Source of the DNA: Calycina herbarum
Lineage: Eukaryota > Ascomycota > Leotiomycetes > Helotiales > Pezizellaceae
Assembly (NCBI GenBank): GCA_001414485.1
Contig: LLEY01000051.1
Span: 62,001 to 126,000 of the forward strand
Direction: 5' to 3'
Length of the DNA stretch: 64,000 nucleotides
Part shown: piece after piece, positions 1 through 13,070 of the stretch
Numbering within the stretch: the first letter of the stretch is position 1
Layout: each line of letters begins with the position of its first letter
Notes under the pieces: generated by a model
What the model was told of the DNA's origin: nothing
The model's database searches: none
What the model saw: only the letters and a program-made list of their open reading frames with translations
Program-made: the position numbers and the translations under genes

Positions 1-209
1 TCGTATTGCACCCGTGTATGCCGACTATGCGGGATGGCGTGGAGTGGTGAGACTAAGGGTGTGAAGCGACTGTGATATTTTCCGGATGAGAAATTTGTGT
101 TTAAGAGGTTGTTTGTACTTACCTGTTCCTTCCTTTTCCCTCGTACCAGCTCAGTAATAAGTACTTTCGAGTCTGACAAGATCAAATTCGCTCGCTTGGA
201 TCATCTACA
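1..209. other. Upstream region of the esterase gene
   Basis: No gene seen. This short stretch lies directly 5' of the carboxylesterase start codon and presumably holds its promoter and leader. I see no clear TATA box or other named site. Confidence 0.4.
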
Positions 210-1954
210 ATGTTAAATTCGGTGGTAGGGATAACGTGCTTTGTGCTTCTGTCCACGAACTTAGCGTCCGCTCACAACCATCTCCCAACCGCAACGATAG
301 AAGGTGGATTGATTGCTGGTAAGTTCTAGCAATTGAAGATGTCTGAACAGAGGGCTAATTCTAATCCTAGGTACCACGACTTCATTGACTTCTGCCACTG
401 CGGTTGTGAATAAATTTCTTGGTGTTCCTTTTGCGGCATCGCCGGCTCGTTTCACAGTTCCGACCAAAGCACCGTCGTGGATAGGAGAATACAATGCCGC
501 TTCAATCAAACCAGCATGCATTCAGCAATTCAATTGTAAGTTGATATGTATTCATGCTTCAAGGTGAGTGCTTACTGTATTTCAGACCCAGAATCTCGAA
601 GGGACTTCATCACGCTTTTGTTCAATACCCCTGCACCAGAAGAAAGTGAGGATTGTTTGTTTCTGAATGTTTTTGCTCCCTCGACACCCAGGCCTTCTGG
701 AGGGTTTCCGGTTCTCTTCTGGCTTTATGGAGGATCATTGGAGTTTGGCGATGCTGGCCTTCCGTTGTATGATGGTTCCAGTTTCGCGGCCTTCGAGGAT
801 GTCATTCTAGTCTCTGTGAATTACCGCACAGGCGTCTTTGGGTTTGCTTCTTCCCCAGAAATACCCATAAAAGAACGAAATCTAGGCATGCTCGACCAAA
901 GATTTGCCTTGGAATGGACGCAGAAAAACATCAAAGCCTTCGGTGGTAATCCATCAAAAGTCACCATCATGGGCGAGTCCGCTGGAGCAGTAAGTGTAGA
1001 TGCACTTCTCACGAGCTATACAGAAGAGGAAGCCCCTTTCCGAGGTGGAATTCTGGAATCTGGACAAGTAACCTTACGAGGTGCTCCGCCTCCTGATGGT
1101 ATACCAAGTTGGGATTTTCTCGCCTTGCAGTTGAATTGCTCATCGGGGTCAAGAAACCTTACTTGTATACGAGATGCTCCTGCTGGGCTGTTGAAGAACA
1201 TTTCCGAAATCAATAGGGTGGCATGGCCAGTGGCGAGTGATAACTTGACAATTATCGATCATCCGGTCGCCTTGCGTGCTGCTCGCAATATATCCAACGT
1301 TCCGCTGCTTGTGGGCACCAATAACAATGAGGGTTCCATCTATGTCATGGGACAGAATAACCTCACTCTATTCTTGAACACCAGCTTTGGCACGATTCCG
1401 ACCCTGGAAGCTGCAATGGCGCAAGTATTTGCTGTAGACGACGGGAAGGGCAACGGGGGTTACCCTTCAGATGCCGCAGCGATCGAGGCCATCTACACAC
1501 ATTATGTGTTCCAATGCGTAGGTTTCCAGACCCAATCCCATCCAGAGAGAAGCTAACCAGAATTCTGTAGCCTCAAGCGATAATGGCGAGCCAAACCGTC
1601 ACCGCAGGTTCCCCAGTCTGGCGATATTACTTCAACGCCACATTTCCAAATACCAAAACTGTTCCGGGTCTTCAGGTATATCATTCCTCGGAAATCTCCT
1701 TGGTTTTCGGAACATATCCCAAAAGTGCTGCGACAGACCAACAGATAGCCCTTAGTAAGTATATGAGGAAAGCATGGGCGGATTTTGCAAAAGATCCTAA
1801 AGCGGGACCTGGATGGGATAAATTGGGTACCACCGGTGAAGATCTGGCGGTGTTGGGTTTGGATGGGAGTGTTAGGTCGACGATGGTCAATGAGAGTGTA
1901 GTGGATAGCAAGTGTGCGATCTTTGCTCCGGTTTACAATTTCTTCAGTTCTTGA
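210..1954 (+). CDS. Secreted type-B carboxylesterase/lipase, four exons
   Basis: Alpha/beta-hydrolase of the carboxylesterase type-B family, which hydrolyses ester bonds; the natural substrate cannot be told. My model joins exons 210-318, 371-535, 586-1517 and 1571-1954 (introns 50-53 bp, all GT..AG, frame kept), giving about 529 residues, normal for the family. It opens with a hydrophobic signal peptide (MLNSVVGITCFVLLSTNLASA), so the enzyme is probably secreted. Seen motifs: EDCLFLNV (family signature), LYGGS near the oxyanion hole where HGG is more usual, GESAG with nucleophile Ser about 223, the acid in NNNEG (Glu about 340) and HSSEI..VFG with catalytic His about 440. The triad is complete, so it should be active. 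Neighbour downstream is an MFS transporter on the same strand, with over 1 kb between, so co-function is not implied. Confidence 0.9.
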
Positions 1955-3026
1955 GCGGGAAGAGCATAGCACGCTCGCAGTGGAACATGTTTTGCAGAGG
2001 TTGATACCCTTGTGTCGCATTCAAGATATTTGTTGTAGGGGGGATAGAAGGTGAAATCGGTATGGATTTTTGTACCAAGTAATGATAATTGATGACCGGA
2101 GGAGTTCTGATTGGAATTAAAGCTCGAGAGGACCTATTTCTCATCAGAAAGACCCGATAAAAAGTTGGAAGTAGCCCACATTTGTATTCCTCCTTTTGTT
2201 GCTTCAACCCGTTATGTCACTTCTCAATTTCAACGCGAAAAAAACGTAGGTCTGATCAACGAACGCGATTATTTCTATAGAAAAGTTGAGAAAAGTATAC
2301 AGATGTCGTTGAAAGTTTGTCGCGATCAGTGGATCCATATTCCAAGGATCCGCGATAGGAAGGTGTTCCGTTGTTGTTGGTTCCATTTGTACAGGCTTGT
2401 GAAAGCTCGTGGGGGTATTTTCTACAGGGGCATGACGAGTCACGATAAGGAGTCGTGACAGCGACCAACCGAGCCTCACCCCTTGAAGGATGGGAATAGC
2501 CGTGGATTTACCCCTCAACTTTAGCAGACTCAACTCTGCTCCTCACACGCTATCAATATAAAACGGCACTTCAATCAACCCATTTTACCCAAGTACATTG
2601 TACCATAGCATCTTCGTTGATCCGGTCAAACAGTTATATTACACCTCCAAATACCCGATGGCAAGAAAGAGCAGATAGGCTGATGCCGGTCTGTTTATTG
2701 CTTATTGCATGGAATCCTGCCCTTTTGGGTACCCGTTCGTCGTATCCAACCCAGCATCCCGACGCGACGTGATTTTTAAAGTTAAGTTCAATTTCGATAT
2801 TGCGCCTATTCTATGCCATTCATCCCTCGGTCTTTCCTTTCTCGATAAGCTAGGTTGATCTCTTTAATTACTTGTGCCACTGCCTCCACCACCATGCTTC
2901 GTCCCATCAAAAACGCTGTGCTCCCTCCAAACATTCCTCGTTTTACTCGACTGGCTACTGCATTAATATGATCGAGCGGATACGATAATATTAGGATAGC
3001 AACGGAGGATAGAACTGGATATCAGG
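1955..3026. other. Intergenic, esterase to transporter
   Basis: Contains short open frames on both strands (up to about 115 codons) without recognisable motifs, start context or splice logic. I read it as the esterase 3' region plus the transporter promoter. Composition is ordinary, not RIP-like. Confidence 0.4.
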
Positions 3027-4790
3027 ATGGCACATTCGGAGGAGGAAGAGAAGGAATTGTTACCTAGTAAGAATTGATTCCAATCCATTGGTATTGAGTA
3101 TGCTAATAATTCAGATGTCGCCACACAAGATATCTCCAAGCCCTCGAAATCTGCGAAGGCAGCACCGGTTCGATTGATAGACCTCCCCAACAAATCCCAA
3201 CTCTTCATTCTCGCATTATGTCGTCTCTCCGAACCGCTCTCGAATACCTGCCTCCTTCCGTACATCTACTACCTGATTAAATCCATCATTACCGCCGATG
3301 ATGAACACGCGACCCAACGAATAGCCCAGCTGTCCGGGCTGCTGGTCGCTGCATTTCCACTGGCACAATTCTTTACAAGCATGCTATGGGGTCGAATATC
3401 GGATTTTTACGGCAGGAAACCAACGATTGTGGCAGGGTTGTCGCTCAGCGTCATAGCCAATATGGCCTTCGGATTCTCTCGAAGCATAGGAGCATTGATG
3501 TTCTGGCGGGTTCTGGCAGGAATTGGGAATGGAAATGTGGGTGTGATGCGCACCATGACTGCGGAAATCGTCAAGGAGAGGAAATACCAGACACGAGCTT
3601 TCTTGGTTCTCCCTTTGGTCTTCAATTCCGGCATGGTTGCAGGATTGGCATTAGGAGGATGTTTGGCGGATCCAGTCTTGAATTTGCCTTGGTTCTTTGG
3701 AGCAGATGGGTGGTTCAATGTTTATCAATACCCTGATGGTGTTGCGTGGGCATTAAACTACCCATATGCTCTGCCAGCCATGACGAATGCTTGTGTACTT
3801 GGTGTGAGTCTCTTCCTGGCAGTCTTTGCAATGCGAGAAACTCTCCCAGGCAAAGAGGATGAGACCGACCTTGGAGTCCTGATCGGTACCTCCATAAGAC
3901 GATTCATCAATCGCTCCATTCTCCGACGCAACTCAACACACTACACAGCCATAAAAATGGAAGACCTCCCTACCTCCGAAGAAATCGAAATAAAACCTTC
4001 CCCCCCATCATCCAAACCAGGTCCACCACAACCACCACGGCCCCCCTTCAAAAATATCTGGACCCGCGACGTCCTCGTCACACTCGTCTCCTTCGGTCTC
4101 CTCCCCCTCCACAACGCAGCATTTATGCACATCTTCCCCCTCTTCCTCTCCACCCCCACATCCCCCAACGCGCACTGGACCATCCTCTCCTTCACAGGCG
4201 GTCTCGGTCTGCAAACGCCCTCAATAGGAATCTGGCTCTCCTGCTTCGGCCTCTGCGGCATTCTCCTCCAGTTATTCATATACCCCCGTCTACAAGCCCA
4301 TCTCGGAACTTTAGGTTGTTTCCGACTCTCCCTATTCATTTTCCCGCTCGCCTATCTGTTGGCTCCTTACCTCTCTCTCCTCCCCGAATCAGGGATTGCG
4401 AGGTGGCTTGGTATAGGCGTGATACTTTGTATGCAGGTTATGGCGCGCACGATTGCGATTCCTAGTACCGTCATCCTCCTCACGGAAGCGGCGCCTACCA
4501 AGACGGTTCTTGGAACAGTTCATGGGGCGGGGAATATGCTTAGTTCGCTGGCGAGGGCGGTGGGTAGTGCGGTTGGTGGGTGGGCTTTTGGATGGGGGGT
4601 TGAGCGGGGGATTGTGGGGGTTGTTTGGTGGGGGTATTTGTTTTTTGTTGCGGTTGTTGCGTTGGGGTGGAGTTTCACTATGCGGAGGGAGGTTTTGGGG
4701 GCATTTTCTGGTGGGGAGAGGGGGGAGTTGGGTGGAAGAGGGAGGAGTAGGGCGAGGGATACGAGTAGGCAGGGGGGTGGAAGTAGGTAG
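3027..4790 (+). CDS. Major facilitator superfamily transporter (DHA1-like)
   Basis: Twelve-helix drug:H+ antiporter-type permease of the plasma or vacuolar membrane; substrate unknown. The start is an ATG at 3027 opening a short acidic N terminus (MAHSEEEEKELLP). A 48 bp intron (3067-3114) with a branch-like tgctaat joins it to the main exon 3115-4790, giving about 571 residues. Seen motifs: MFS motif A as LWGRISDFYGRKPT in the loop after helix 2, RLSEP in helix 1, and a central cytoplasmic loop rich in Pro between the two six-helix halves. The tail after the last helix is Gly/Arg/Ser-rich and poorly conserved-looking. The coding strand is strongly C-rich in the middle and turns strongly G-rich near 4.45 kb, see findings. 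Related fungal proteins are loosely called multidrug or zinc-induced-facilitator-like carriers; the function is inferred only to that level. Confidence 0.88.
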
Positions 4791-5688
4791 ACTTTTTGGG
4801 ATGGTGTTTTGGGAGGGGGTTTTTCTTGGTTAGACAGTGTTGGAAAATATAATGTTTTGACATCCTGTTTTCACCGTCTTCCTCTGTCGGGTTTAGTGAG
4901 TTGGGCTTTTCAATCAATGTTCTTCCCCTTAGCGAAGAAGACTCTTGTGTGAGCCGTAACAGCAAAGATGGCATGTCCAATCCTAATATTACGAGGGGCT
5001 CACCAAGTAGATCCCACCAAGGAGTTTCGATGTCAGTAATGTCAGAAATGAAAATTTGAGGTAAAGTACGAGAGGTGATACACTGCTAGTGATCGAATTG
5101 TATTCAGCAGCCTTGATTATGAGCACTTGACAGACTTGCCACACCTCCTTTCATCTAGGTTATTCACCATGCGTCCCCACGCGAAAAATAGAGAAATGTT
5201 ATTCTATTCTAACACTAGCTAGGGTACTATACTAGCATAGAAAATTAGTTAAAATTTTAATATATTTACTATTACTAGAAAACACTCGCTACCGCCTTTC
5301 TAAAAAGGTTTAGTTCTATATAAAAAAAAGTAAGTTTATATTAAGAGGCTATAGATATATAAAATTAGATAAAAATAATAAATAACGCTTATAATAATAA
5401 TAAAGTAAGAAACTATATATAAATTAATAAACTATATATAAATAAGTAAAGCTCTTTTTAAAAAGGTTAATTTAAAGCTTAAAAAAGCTTAAATCTAAAG
5501 ACTTTTCTTAATTATATACTAAATTATCTAAGTAGACTAGCGCTTTCTCTTTCTCTTTATACTTAGTATAGATTCTTCTAGTATACTCTTCTATTAGTTT
5601 TTATAATACGTTATACTAAGATCTATAGTAATCTACTTATTAACTTCTATCTATTACTTTATATTCTCTAGTATTTAATTTAGTTATA
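4791..5688. other. Intergenic, entering RIP-degraded DNA
   Basis: To about 5170 the composition is ordinary and nothing is recognised. From about 5200 it becomes A+T-dominated with very few CA or TG dinucleotides, the look of RIP-mutated repeat. I could not assign 5200-5686 to an element. Confidence 0.45.
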
Positions 5689-6138
5689 ACGTGTATATAT
5701 AGCGAACCGGCTAAACAAGCGAACCGGCTAAACAAGCGAACCGGCTAACTAAAAACACACCTAAAATCGCGATTTTAACATTTTAATATCTTTATAAATT
5801 GTTAATTAAAAATTTTAAAATTAAAACTTTGATTTCATTACTATATAAATATAAAAGTTATAAAATGTAAGACTAAAGCTAATTTATATTAAAAAGTTAT
5901 TAAAAGAAGAAGAAAAAAGACAAGATTATAAGAGTATTTTTAAGCGAATCGCTAAGTAAAATCATATAGCGTCTAAAACTTAGAATTCTAAATATATATA
6001 TAGTAATCAAATCAAAGTTTTAATTTTAAAACTTTTAATTAATAGTTCGTAGAGATATTAAAATGTTAAAATCGCGATTTTAGGTGTGTTTTCAGTTAGC
6101 CGGTTCGCTTGTTTAGCCGGTTCGCTATATATACACGT
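5689..6138. mobile_element. MITE with long terminal inverted repeats and TA target duplication
   Basis: A 450 bp non-autonomous DNA transposon. Its ends are inverted copies over well over 100 bp, beginning ACGTGTATATATAGCG and ending with the complement, and each end is flanked by TA (5687-5688 and 6139-6140). TA duplication and an ACGT terminus are the habit of the Tc1/mariner-pogo (Fot1) group, and the Fot1-like elements at 25.27 and 61.2 kb in this window start ACGTGG. Just inside the left end the unit GCGAACCGGCTAAACAA is repeated three times in tandem; about two copies face it at the right end. No coding frame. The interior is RIP-like. Confidence 0.8.
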
Positions 6139-6253
6139 TATTCTATTAGTTAGTATACTATAATATACACTTTAAGTAGTAGTAGTAATATTAAAAGTAT
6201 TAAATTAAAAGATTAAATTAATATCTATTTTAAAGTAGTAGAGATTAGTATAA

Positions 6254-6699
6254 TATAACGAAACTTAAACAAACTAAACAAAGATAACTAAGTCTCGAAG
6301 GTTGGTATATAGGTAAGAAGTACAGATGCGCCGAGTTGTTTACTTAGAAGTGAACTCGTTACTTATATTAAAGATGTTAAATAAGATAATAAGATTAATA
6401 ACTAAAGTTAAATACGAAGCTTCTATTTAATAGTAGACGTGCTAGTATATATAGAATCTCTTATACTACCTAGATCCCTGTATAAGCCTGGATCTTTAGA
6501 TCTCTCTAGATCTCTTAAAGGATCTAAGAGGATCTATTATATAACTATCAACGGTTATCTAATAGTAAGATTCTAGAATACCTAAATACTTTTATATTAC
6601 TAATTCTCTTCTATATTACCTTCTATTTCCTAGATATCGTGCCTTATCCTGTTAGAGCGCTGTCTAGACTACTTACTATATATAACGTAATTTGTAATA
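6254..6699 (-). repeat. 3' LTR of gypsy copy A
   Basis: About 446 bp, the reverse complement of the 462 bp LTRs of copy B. It starts tataacgaaac where an undamaged LTR end would read TGTAACGAAAC, a change explained by G-to-A mutation. Confidence 0.8.
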
Positions 6700-6879
6700 C
6701 TATCCCCTTCTTAGCCTAGCGTGTCCTTACGCTTAAGTATAAGCTAAGAAACTCGGTTAAGGTGTTAGTAGTATCCTTTCCTTTCTATTATATCTTATCT
6801 TATATAAAAGAAGAAAGAAGAATAAATACTTCTTATAAAAAGTATTAAAATAGTTTATAATAAAATATTACTATGTTCT

Positions 6880-7340
6880 TACTATGCTTCTTAAAAGTAT
6901 AGATGTTTTATTAATACCTCCTAATCTTCTTAATATTCTAAATATGTTTAGTTAAAGCTAAAATATAATAGAACCGACGATGCTTAAGAGAAGAACATTC
7001 CCTATATTAGTAACTAGTCCTCTATTAAAAGATAAGAGGAGAAGCTAGATAAGAAGGAGGAGGAGGTAATAGCGAAGATTCTATAGTTACGAAAGTAGAA
7101 GGCCTTTCTTAAAGAAAGGCGACGTAAAATGTCTTATTAAAGACTTTGTTTTCTTAATAAACTTAATACTACTAAGGAAGTAGAAAAGAAAGAGAAGAAG
7201 GAGAAAGAAAGAGAGGAACAAGAGTAGTAGGAGACGGAGGTTGCCTATCTAGTAGCCCTGTCTATTCCTACTAACTCTTAATCTAAGATAGTTCTTAACC
7301 TAGTCTTCTTTACTACTTTTTCTTTAGACTACGAAATATA
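6880..7340 (+). pseudogene. Antisense ORF of gypsy copy A (Cys motif plus coiled coil)
   Basis: Opposite in direction to gag-pol and lying between pol and the 3' LTR. Read on the plus strand with stops ignored, it shows a cysteine-motif remnant (RC..., then KY/KC at the spacing seen in copy B) followed by a charged stretch such as KKEEEVIAKIL and KEVEKKEKKEKEREEQE, a predicted coiled coil. The same frame is recognisable in copy B, so it is part of the element rather than chance. Function unknown. Confidence 0.55.
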
Positions 7341-7379
7341 GGTAAACCTAGGTTTTCTTAATAGAACTTCTAAAGTTCT

Positions 7380-10300
7380 ACTAAGCAATGGTTAAGATTA
7401 CTTCTTAGCTCTTAAGTGTTTTCTAAGTATAGGTAATCTAACTATTTAATTAGATACTTAACTTATCTTCTAATAAGTTTATAGCTAAGAATCCTCTTAA
7501 CTTTATATTTAGTATTTAGGTTTACTAGTTAAATTTCTATAATTAGAGCTAGTAGTACTCTTAGTAGTACTAGTTTAAGTAAAGATATATAAAATACTAG
7601 ATAGATGTTTATTATCTTTAGTAGTACTAGTTTATAATTTAAAAGTCTCTTAACTCGTTTAATTTTAAATAGTCTAAGTTTTTTATAATCTAGTTTATTA
7701 CTTAGTCTTTTTATATTAATATTTTTTTATACTAAGTAGACTTTATCTCTCTCTTTTAGTATTAGCTCCTAACTACGTCGTTTATTATAGTAGTACGTAT
7801 TTCTTTCTACTATAAATTATAGGTCTTTTATAAGTTCTTTATATAGACTCTTAATTTTTAAGATATAAATATAAGTAAGTTAGTTATTAATAGTTATAGA
7901 TAGTAGTTCTTAATATACTATTAATTCGTACTTATAGTTAGTATAGAATAGTATAATAAGTATTATTTCTATTACTAAACTATTATAAGTAAACTATACT
8001 AAGAATAGTAGTTCTACCTAGTTGTTTTATTAGTAGTTTATATAATAGTAAAGATATGTTTCTACTACTTAGTTTATATATTTATTTCCTTTATTTATCT
8101 AAGAGTGAAAAGCTATAGAAAGCTTTCTTTTCGTATTTAATTATTTTATAAGAGTAATCTAAAATTTTAAGGTAAAGAGCTTATCTCTATCTAAGATTAT
8201 CTCTTCTAGTAGTTTATATCTTAAGACTACTTCTTTTAGAAATACGAATACTAATTCCTTAGCTATACTTAATTCTATATATAGTACTAGAATTATATAT
8301 TTTATAAGCCTTTCTATAATAACTAGGATAGAATTATATTTAACCCTTGTTATTAGATCCTTAGATTTTAATAGTTTAATAATAAAATCTATAAATATTA
8401 ATTTCTAAGGTATTTATAGTATTAGAGTAGTATTTATTTATCTATAAGAAGTATAGTAGGAAGCTTTATTCTAGGTATAGATATTATATTCTACTATTAC
8501 TTCTGTAATTATCGTAGATAATCGATTAATATAGTAGTATTATATTATCTACTAAAGGGTTCTACGAATTCCTTAGTAGTTATAAGTAGGTATAGTATAG
8601 TATTCCTATATAAATTCTTTTATATATAAGCTAGGAACCTATAGTTTTCTTTTTATATACTAGTTATACCCTTTATATATATTTTAAATTTTATCTATTT
8701 TAATATCGTTTATTACTACTATTTTATATATAGTAGGTACTAAGTCTCTATTCTTAAGAGTTTTTAAGATTATAATCTTCTTATACTCTTTATTTCCCTT
8801 ATATCTAGGTTTTCGGCTAAGAGTATTAACTTAAGTATTTAATATTCTCTTTATATATTAAATAATAATATTAAATCCTTTTAATATTTCTACCTATCTA
8901 GCTAACTATCTAGTTATAAGTTCCTTAGTTATTATAAACGTTCTAAGGTTCTTATAATTAAATAGAATCGTAACTTAGTATTTTACTAGCTATAAATAGA
9001 TTCTCTAGTATTCTAAGGCTAATACTATAGTAAGTAATTCCTTATCGAAGATACTATAGTTTTATTATACTAAGTTAAATGTTTTAGAATAATATATAAT
9101 AGGTATAAGTTTCTCTTTTCTATTTAGTTATAGGTAAATCGTATCTACTAATATATTTAAAGCGTCTATTTTAATTATACTTAGTTTTTCTATATTAAAA
9201 TTATATAGAATAGGTTTTTTTATAAATCTTACTTTTATTTTTTAAAAAGTATTCTTAGCTTATTTATTTTAAATAAATTTAATAGCTTTTTTAATTAGTA
9301 CTATTATTAGTTTAGTAATCTTTATATAGTCTTATATAAATAGATAGTAGAAGTTTATAAATCTAAAGAAGGACTATATATCTTTTATATTCTCTAGTAA
9401 CTTCTAGTTTAAGATGTCTTAGATCTTTACTAGATCTATTTCCATTTTCTCTAAGCTAAATACCTATCTTAAGAAAAGTATCTAAGTTACTCTAAACTCG
9501 TATTTTAAGAGTTTTAACTAAGAGTTTACTTTTATAAGTTATTATAAAACTTCTTTAATATATCTCTTATATTCTTCTTCTTTTTCTAAGAAGATTAAGA
9601 TATTATCTAAGTAATAGATTACTATTACTCTTAAAAGATTTCTTAAAATATTATTATTTTATCTCTAATATATAGCTAGTATATTATAGAGTCTAGATAG
9701 TATAACTATATATTTATAAAGGCTTAATAGTAAGGTAAATACTATCTTTTATTCGTCTTTGACTTTTATTTATATAAGTCTATAAGCGTTTTGTTAATCT
9801 AGTTTCGTAAATTATACTACTTTATCTAACTTGTTTTATAAGTATTAGCTAGGTAGTAGCGAATAAGCGTCCTTAATTATAGCGTGATTTACTTCTTAGT
9901 AATTAACGTATACTCTTCTTTTTAGGTTATCTTTTTTCTTAATAATAAGTATATTTAAGATAATTAGTAACTTAGATCTTCTAATATATCCCTTCTTAAT
10001 ACCTTTCTTTATATAACTTTCTATTCTCTATAGGCTTTTCTAGTTATATAACTAAAGCTTCTACTTTAAAAGGTAATAACTCTTCTTTAATTTAATCTTA
10101 TAATCCTATAAGCGATGTTCTAGCAAGGCTTATAAGTCTTCTAGGTTTTTAAACAAAGCTTTAAATTCTCTATACTATATAGGTATTTCGTTATCAGCTG
10201 TCTTACTAACTTATAAAGAACCCTAGACAAGGTGTCTTAGTATCTTAGAAGAGGTAGCGCTAATCTTATTATAGCCTTATAGTTATAATTATAAACTTAT

Positions 10301-13070
10301 ATATTTATATTAACTAAAAGTTATTATTCTATCTTTCTAGTCGATTTCTAGATTATATTTTAGAATCTATAGTATACTAAGTATTACTTCCTTACTTTCT
10401 ATTTTAATAATATTAAATTATATATCTAAATAGTATCTATTAATATTAACTTTTATTAGAATAGTTTATTAATTAATAATCTTATTTTAGTATATAATAT
10501 CCGTTTTATTAACTACTCCTAGTTAATATAGTCTTATTCCTTTAATTAAAATATTTAGCTTTTCTTAAGCTATTAGAGAGATAAAGTTACTTATTATTCT
10601 TAAGTCTATTATAACTTATAACTTTTTTCCTTATATTTCTATAGTTATTACTAGCTGTCTTTCTTCTAATATAGTATCTAACTTTGCTTTAATATATTAG
10701 ACTTTAAAAGATCGATTTTTATAATTATAACTCTATCTTTTCTTATTCTTATACTATAGAAAGAATCTTACTTTTTCCTAGTTAGTATATACTACCTTAT
10801 ATATTAACTAGTATTCTACGATTTCTATAGTTTTAGGAACTCTTTCTATAAACCGTTTTTATAAGCTTCTATAGCTATATTAGATCTATTTATAACTAGT
10901 TTCTAAAATAGCTTCTATAGACTATAGTTCTTCTATATATAGATAATCTAAAGTAGCTTCTAGTATACTTATCTCTAGTTTTATATAATAAACCTTAAAT
11001 ATATAGTTTCTTAAATTCTTTTTCTTAACTGTTTATATCTAGGACTAAGGAAAGAATACTACTCTTTTATTATTAGATAAAGCTACCTTATATATCTAAT
11101 AATATTCTACTATTCTAGTAGGTTTTAGTAAAATTTCTTTGAATCTTTTCTATAATAACTAATCTAAGGTTTAACTTAGTTTATATTATATTTATTATAC
11201 TATTATTTCTTAAACTATTTCTATAAACTAAAGTTCTTCTACTAGAGAGTAGTAAAATTCTTCTAGTTCTGTTTTAGCCTATTAGGTAATATTAAACTCT
11301 CTTTATTCCTAGAATAGTATATTAAATAACCTTAGTAAACTATGTTCTTTAAATACTATTCTATTCTCTCTAATTAATACGATTACGATATATTACTTAA
11401 ATTCCTTTAGTATAACGTCTTTAAGTACTGTTCTATAAAAGAGAGTTTTAATTCGTCTTTTAAATCCTATTAGAACTTGCTACGTCTATATACTAGTTTC
11501 TCTTAAAATATTATATATCTTCTATATATCTCTAATCTTAGAGTAGGTAGACTTCTTAACTTATAGGTAGTTATATATAAGTTTTTTATTCTTAATAGTT
11601 TCTTACCTAGTAATTAGACTAACTAGAGTTATTATCTTAAGATTATTTCTTATAACTATATATATTATTAAGATAGTTAAGTTAACTTCTTATATAGTAT
11701 AAGGACTCTAGAAGTCTAGTTTCTAATTATTAATATAAGCTTATTAATTCTCTTATTTAAATATCTTAAGAAAGGCTTAAGTTTCTCTTACTTTAGAGTC
11801 TTTATTTTTAACTCCTTCTTTTAAACTAGAAGATAAGTTTAATATCTCTAAAGAACTAGTTAATAGTAGCGACTCGTATTCTACTTAAAGAGGTTACTTA
11901 GATTCTATTACTAATTATATATTATAATATTCTTTAAAGAGTAGATCTCTATTATTATTAGTATCTTATATACTACTAATTCCTTTATTATTTTTAATCT
12001 AGGTTCTATATCCTTATACTTTAAGTTCCTTATCTATAAGTTTAATACGATTAGTTAAAGCTACCTATTATTAAATAGTAGTATTAATTTGTTTCTTTCT
12101 CTTTAAGTCTTTCTTCTTACTATACTTATTTACTCTATAACCTAGGAGGCTATAGTTATAACATAAGTTCTACTTATATCGACGATTTCGCTCTTCCTAG
12201 GAAAGTCCTTCTTTTCTTAGAAAGGTTTTCTTTTATATAGTATTTACCTCCTTACTATGTTTATTAGTATAAGAGTATTTCTACTTTCCTAACTCTTTAC
12301 TCTTTTCCCTATACCTAGAGTTACTCTTTCTAAATTTATATAAGTAGTTATCTAACTAGATAACTTCTTTAATTATACTTATAATAGTTAAGAATTATAT
12401 ATTCTACTTAGCTATTTCCTTATAGATATATACCTTTAATCCTCTATAAAAGAGTTTTATAAGAGCGATAGTATCTTATCTTAACTTTGTCTTATAATAT
12501 TGAAATTTATTAGTATAATCTATTACTAATCGGGTCTAGTATAATTCTAAAAGCTTATATATAGCTGTCTAGATTATATCGAAGTCTTTAAAGACTTTCT
12601 TAATAGTTGTTTTAAATCCCTTTTAAGATTTAAATATAACCTTAGTTAATTCTATCTTTTTATCTTCTTCTTTATTCTTAAAGAAGTCCTCTAAATATAG
12701 CTAAGCTTATTCTAATACTAATCTTCTAAGGTAGGAGATAGCGAAGATAGTTTATAAATTATAATTACTTTTAAATTTATTAGAGTTAAAGTTAAAGTAG
12801 ATGTCTATCTAGAGAAGGAATAAATCGAGTTTCTTTTACTTTCTATAATATATATCTAATATCTTAACTTTAATAGACTTAAGTACTTCGACTTTATAAA
12901 GCTTAGGTATATCTAATATACTAATATTATTATCGTTCCTAGTTAACTATATACTAGTAGGTGTTCTTCTAGTAGTACTTCTAGATGTTCTTATAATATT
13001 AACTTAACTAGTATTCGAGCTAGCTACTATAGAGGTTACTAGAGCTATAGTAACTGAACTTCTAAGTAGG
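7380..13070 (-). pseudogene. gag-pol remnant of gypsy copy A
   Basis: Minus-strand gag-protease-RT-RNase H-integrase-chromodomain region with dense stop codons. The chromodomain remnant reads YKVKRIL then KYLIK.LDYLYLENT.EL near 7.4-7.55 kb, lacking only Trp codons that have become stops. It cannot encode protein. Confidence 0.8.

Noticed and set aside
2111..2533. Open frames on both strands downstream of the esterase
   Set aside because: No motif, no splice logic, and mutually overlapping frames; chance.
1..4800. Secondary-metabolite cluster (esterase plus transporter)
   Set aside because: No backbone synthase, P450 or cluster regulator is present, and the two genes are separated by over 1 kb of unremarkable DNA.
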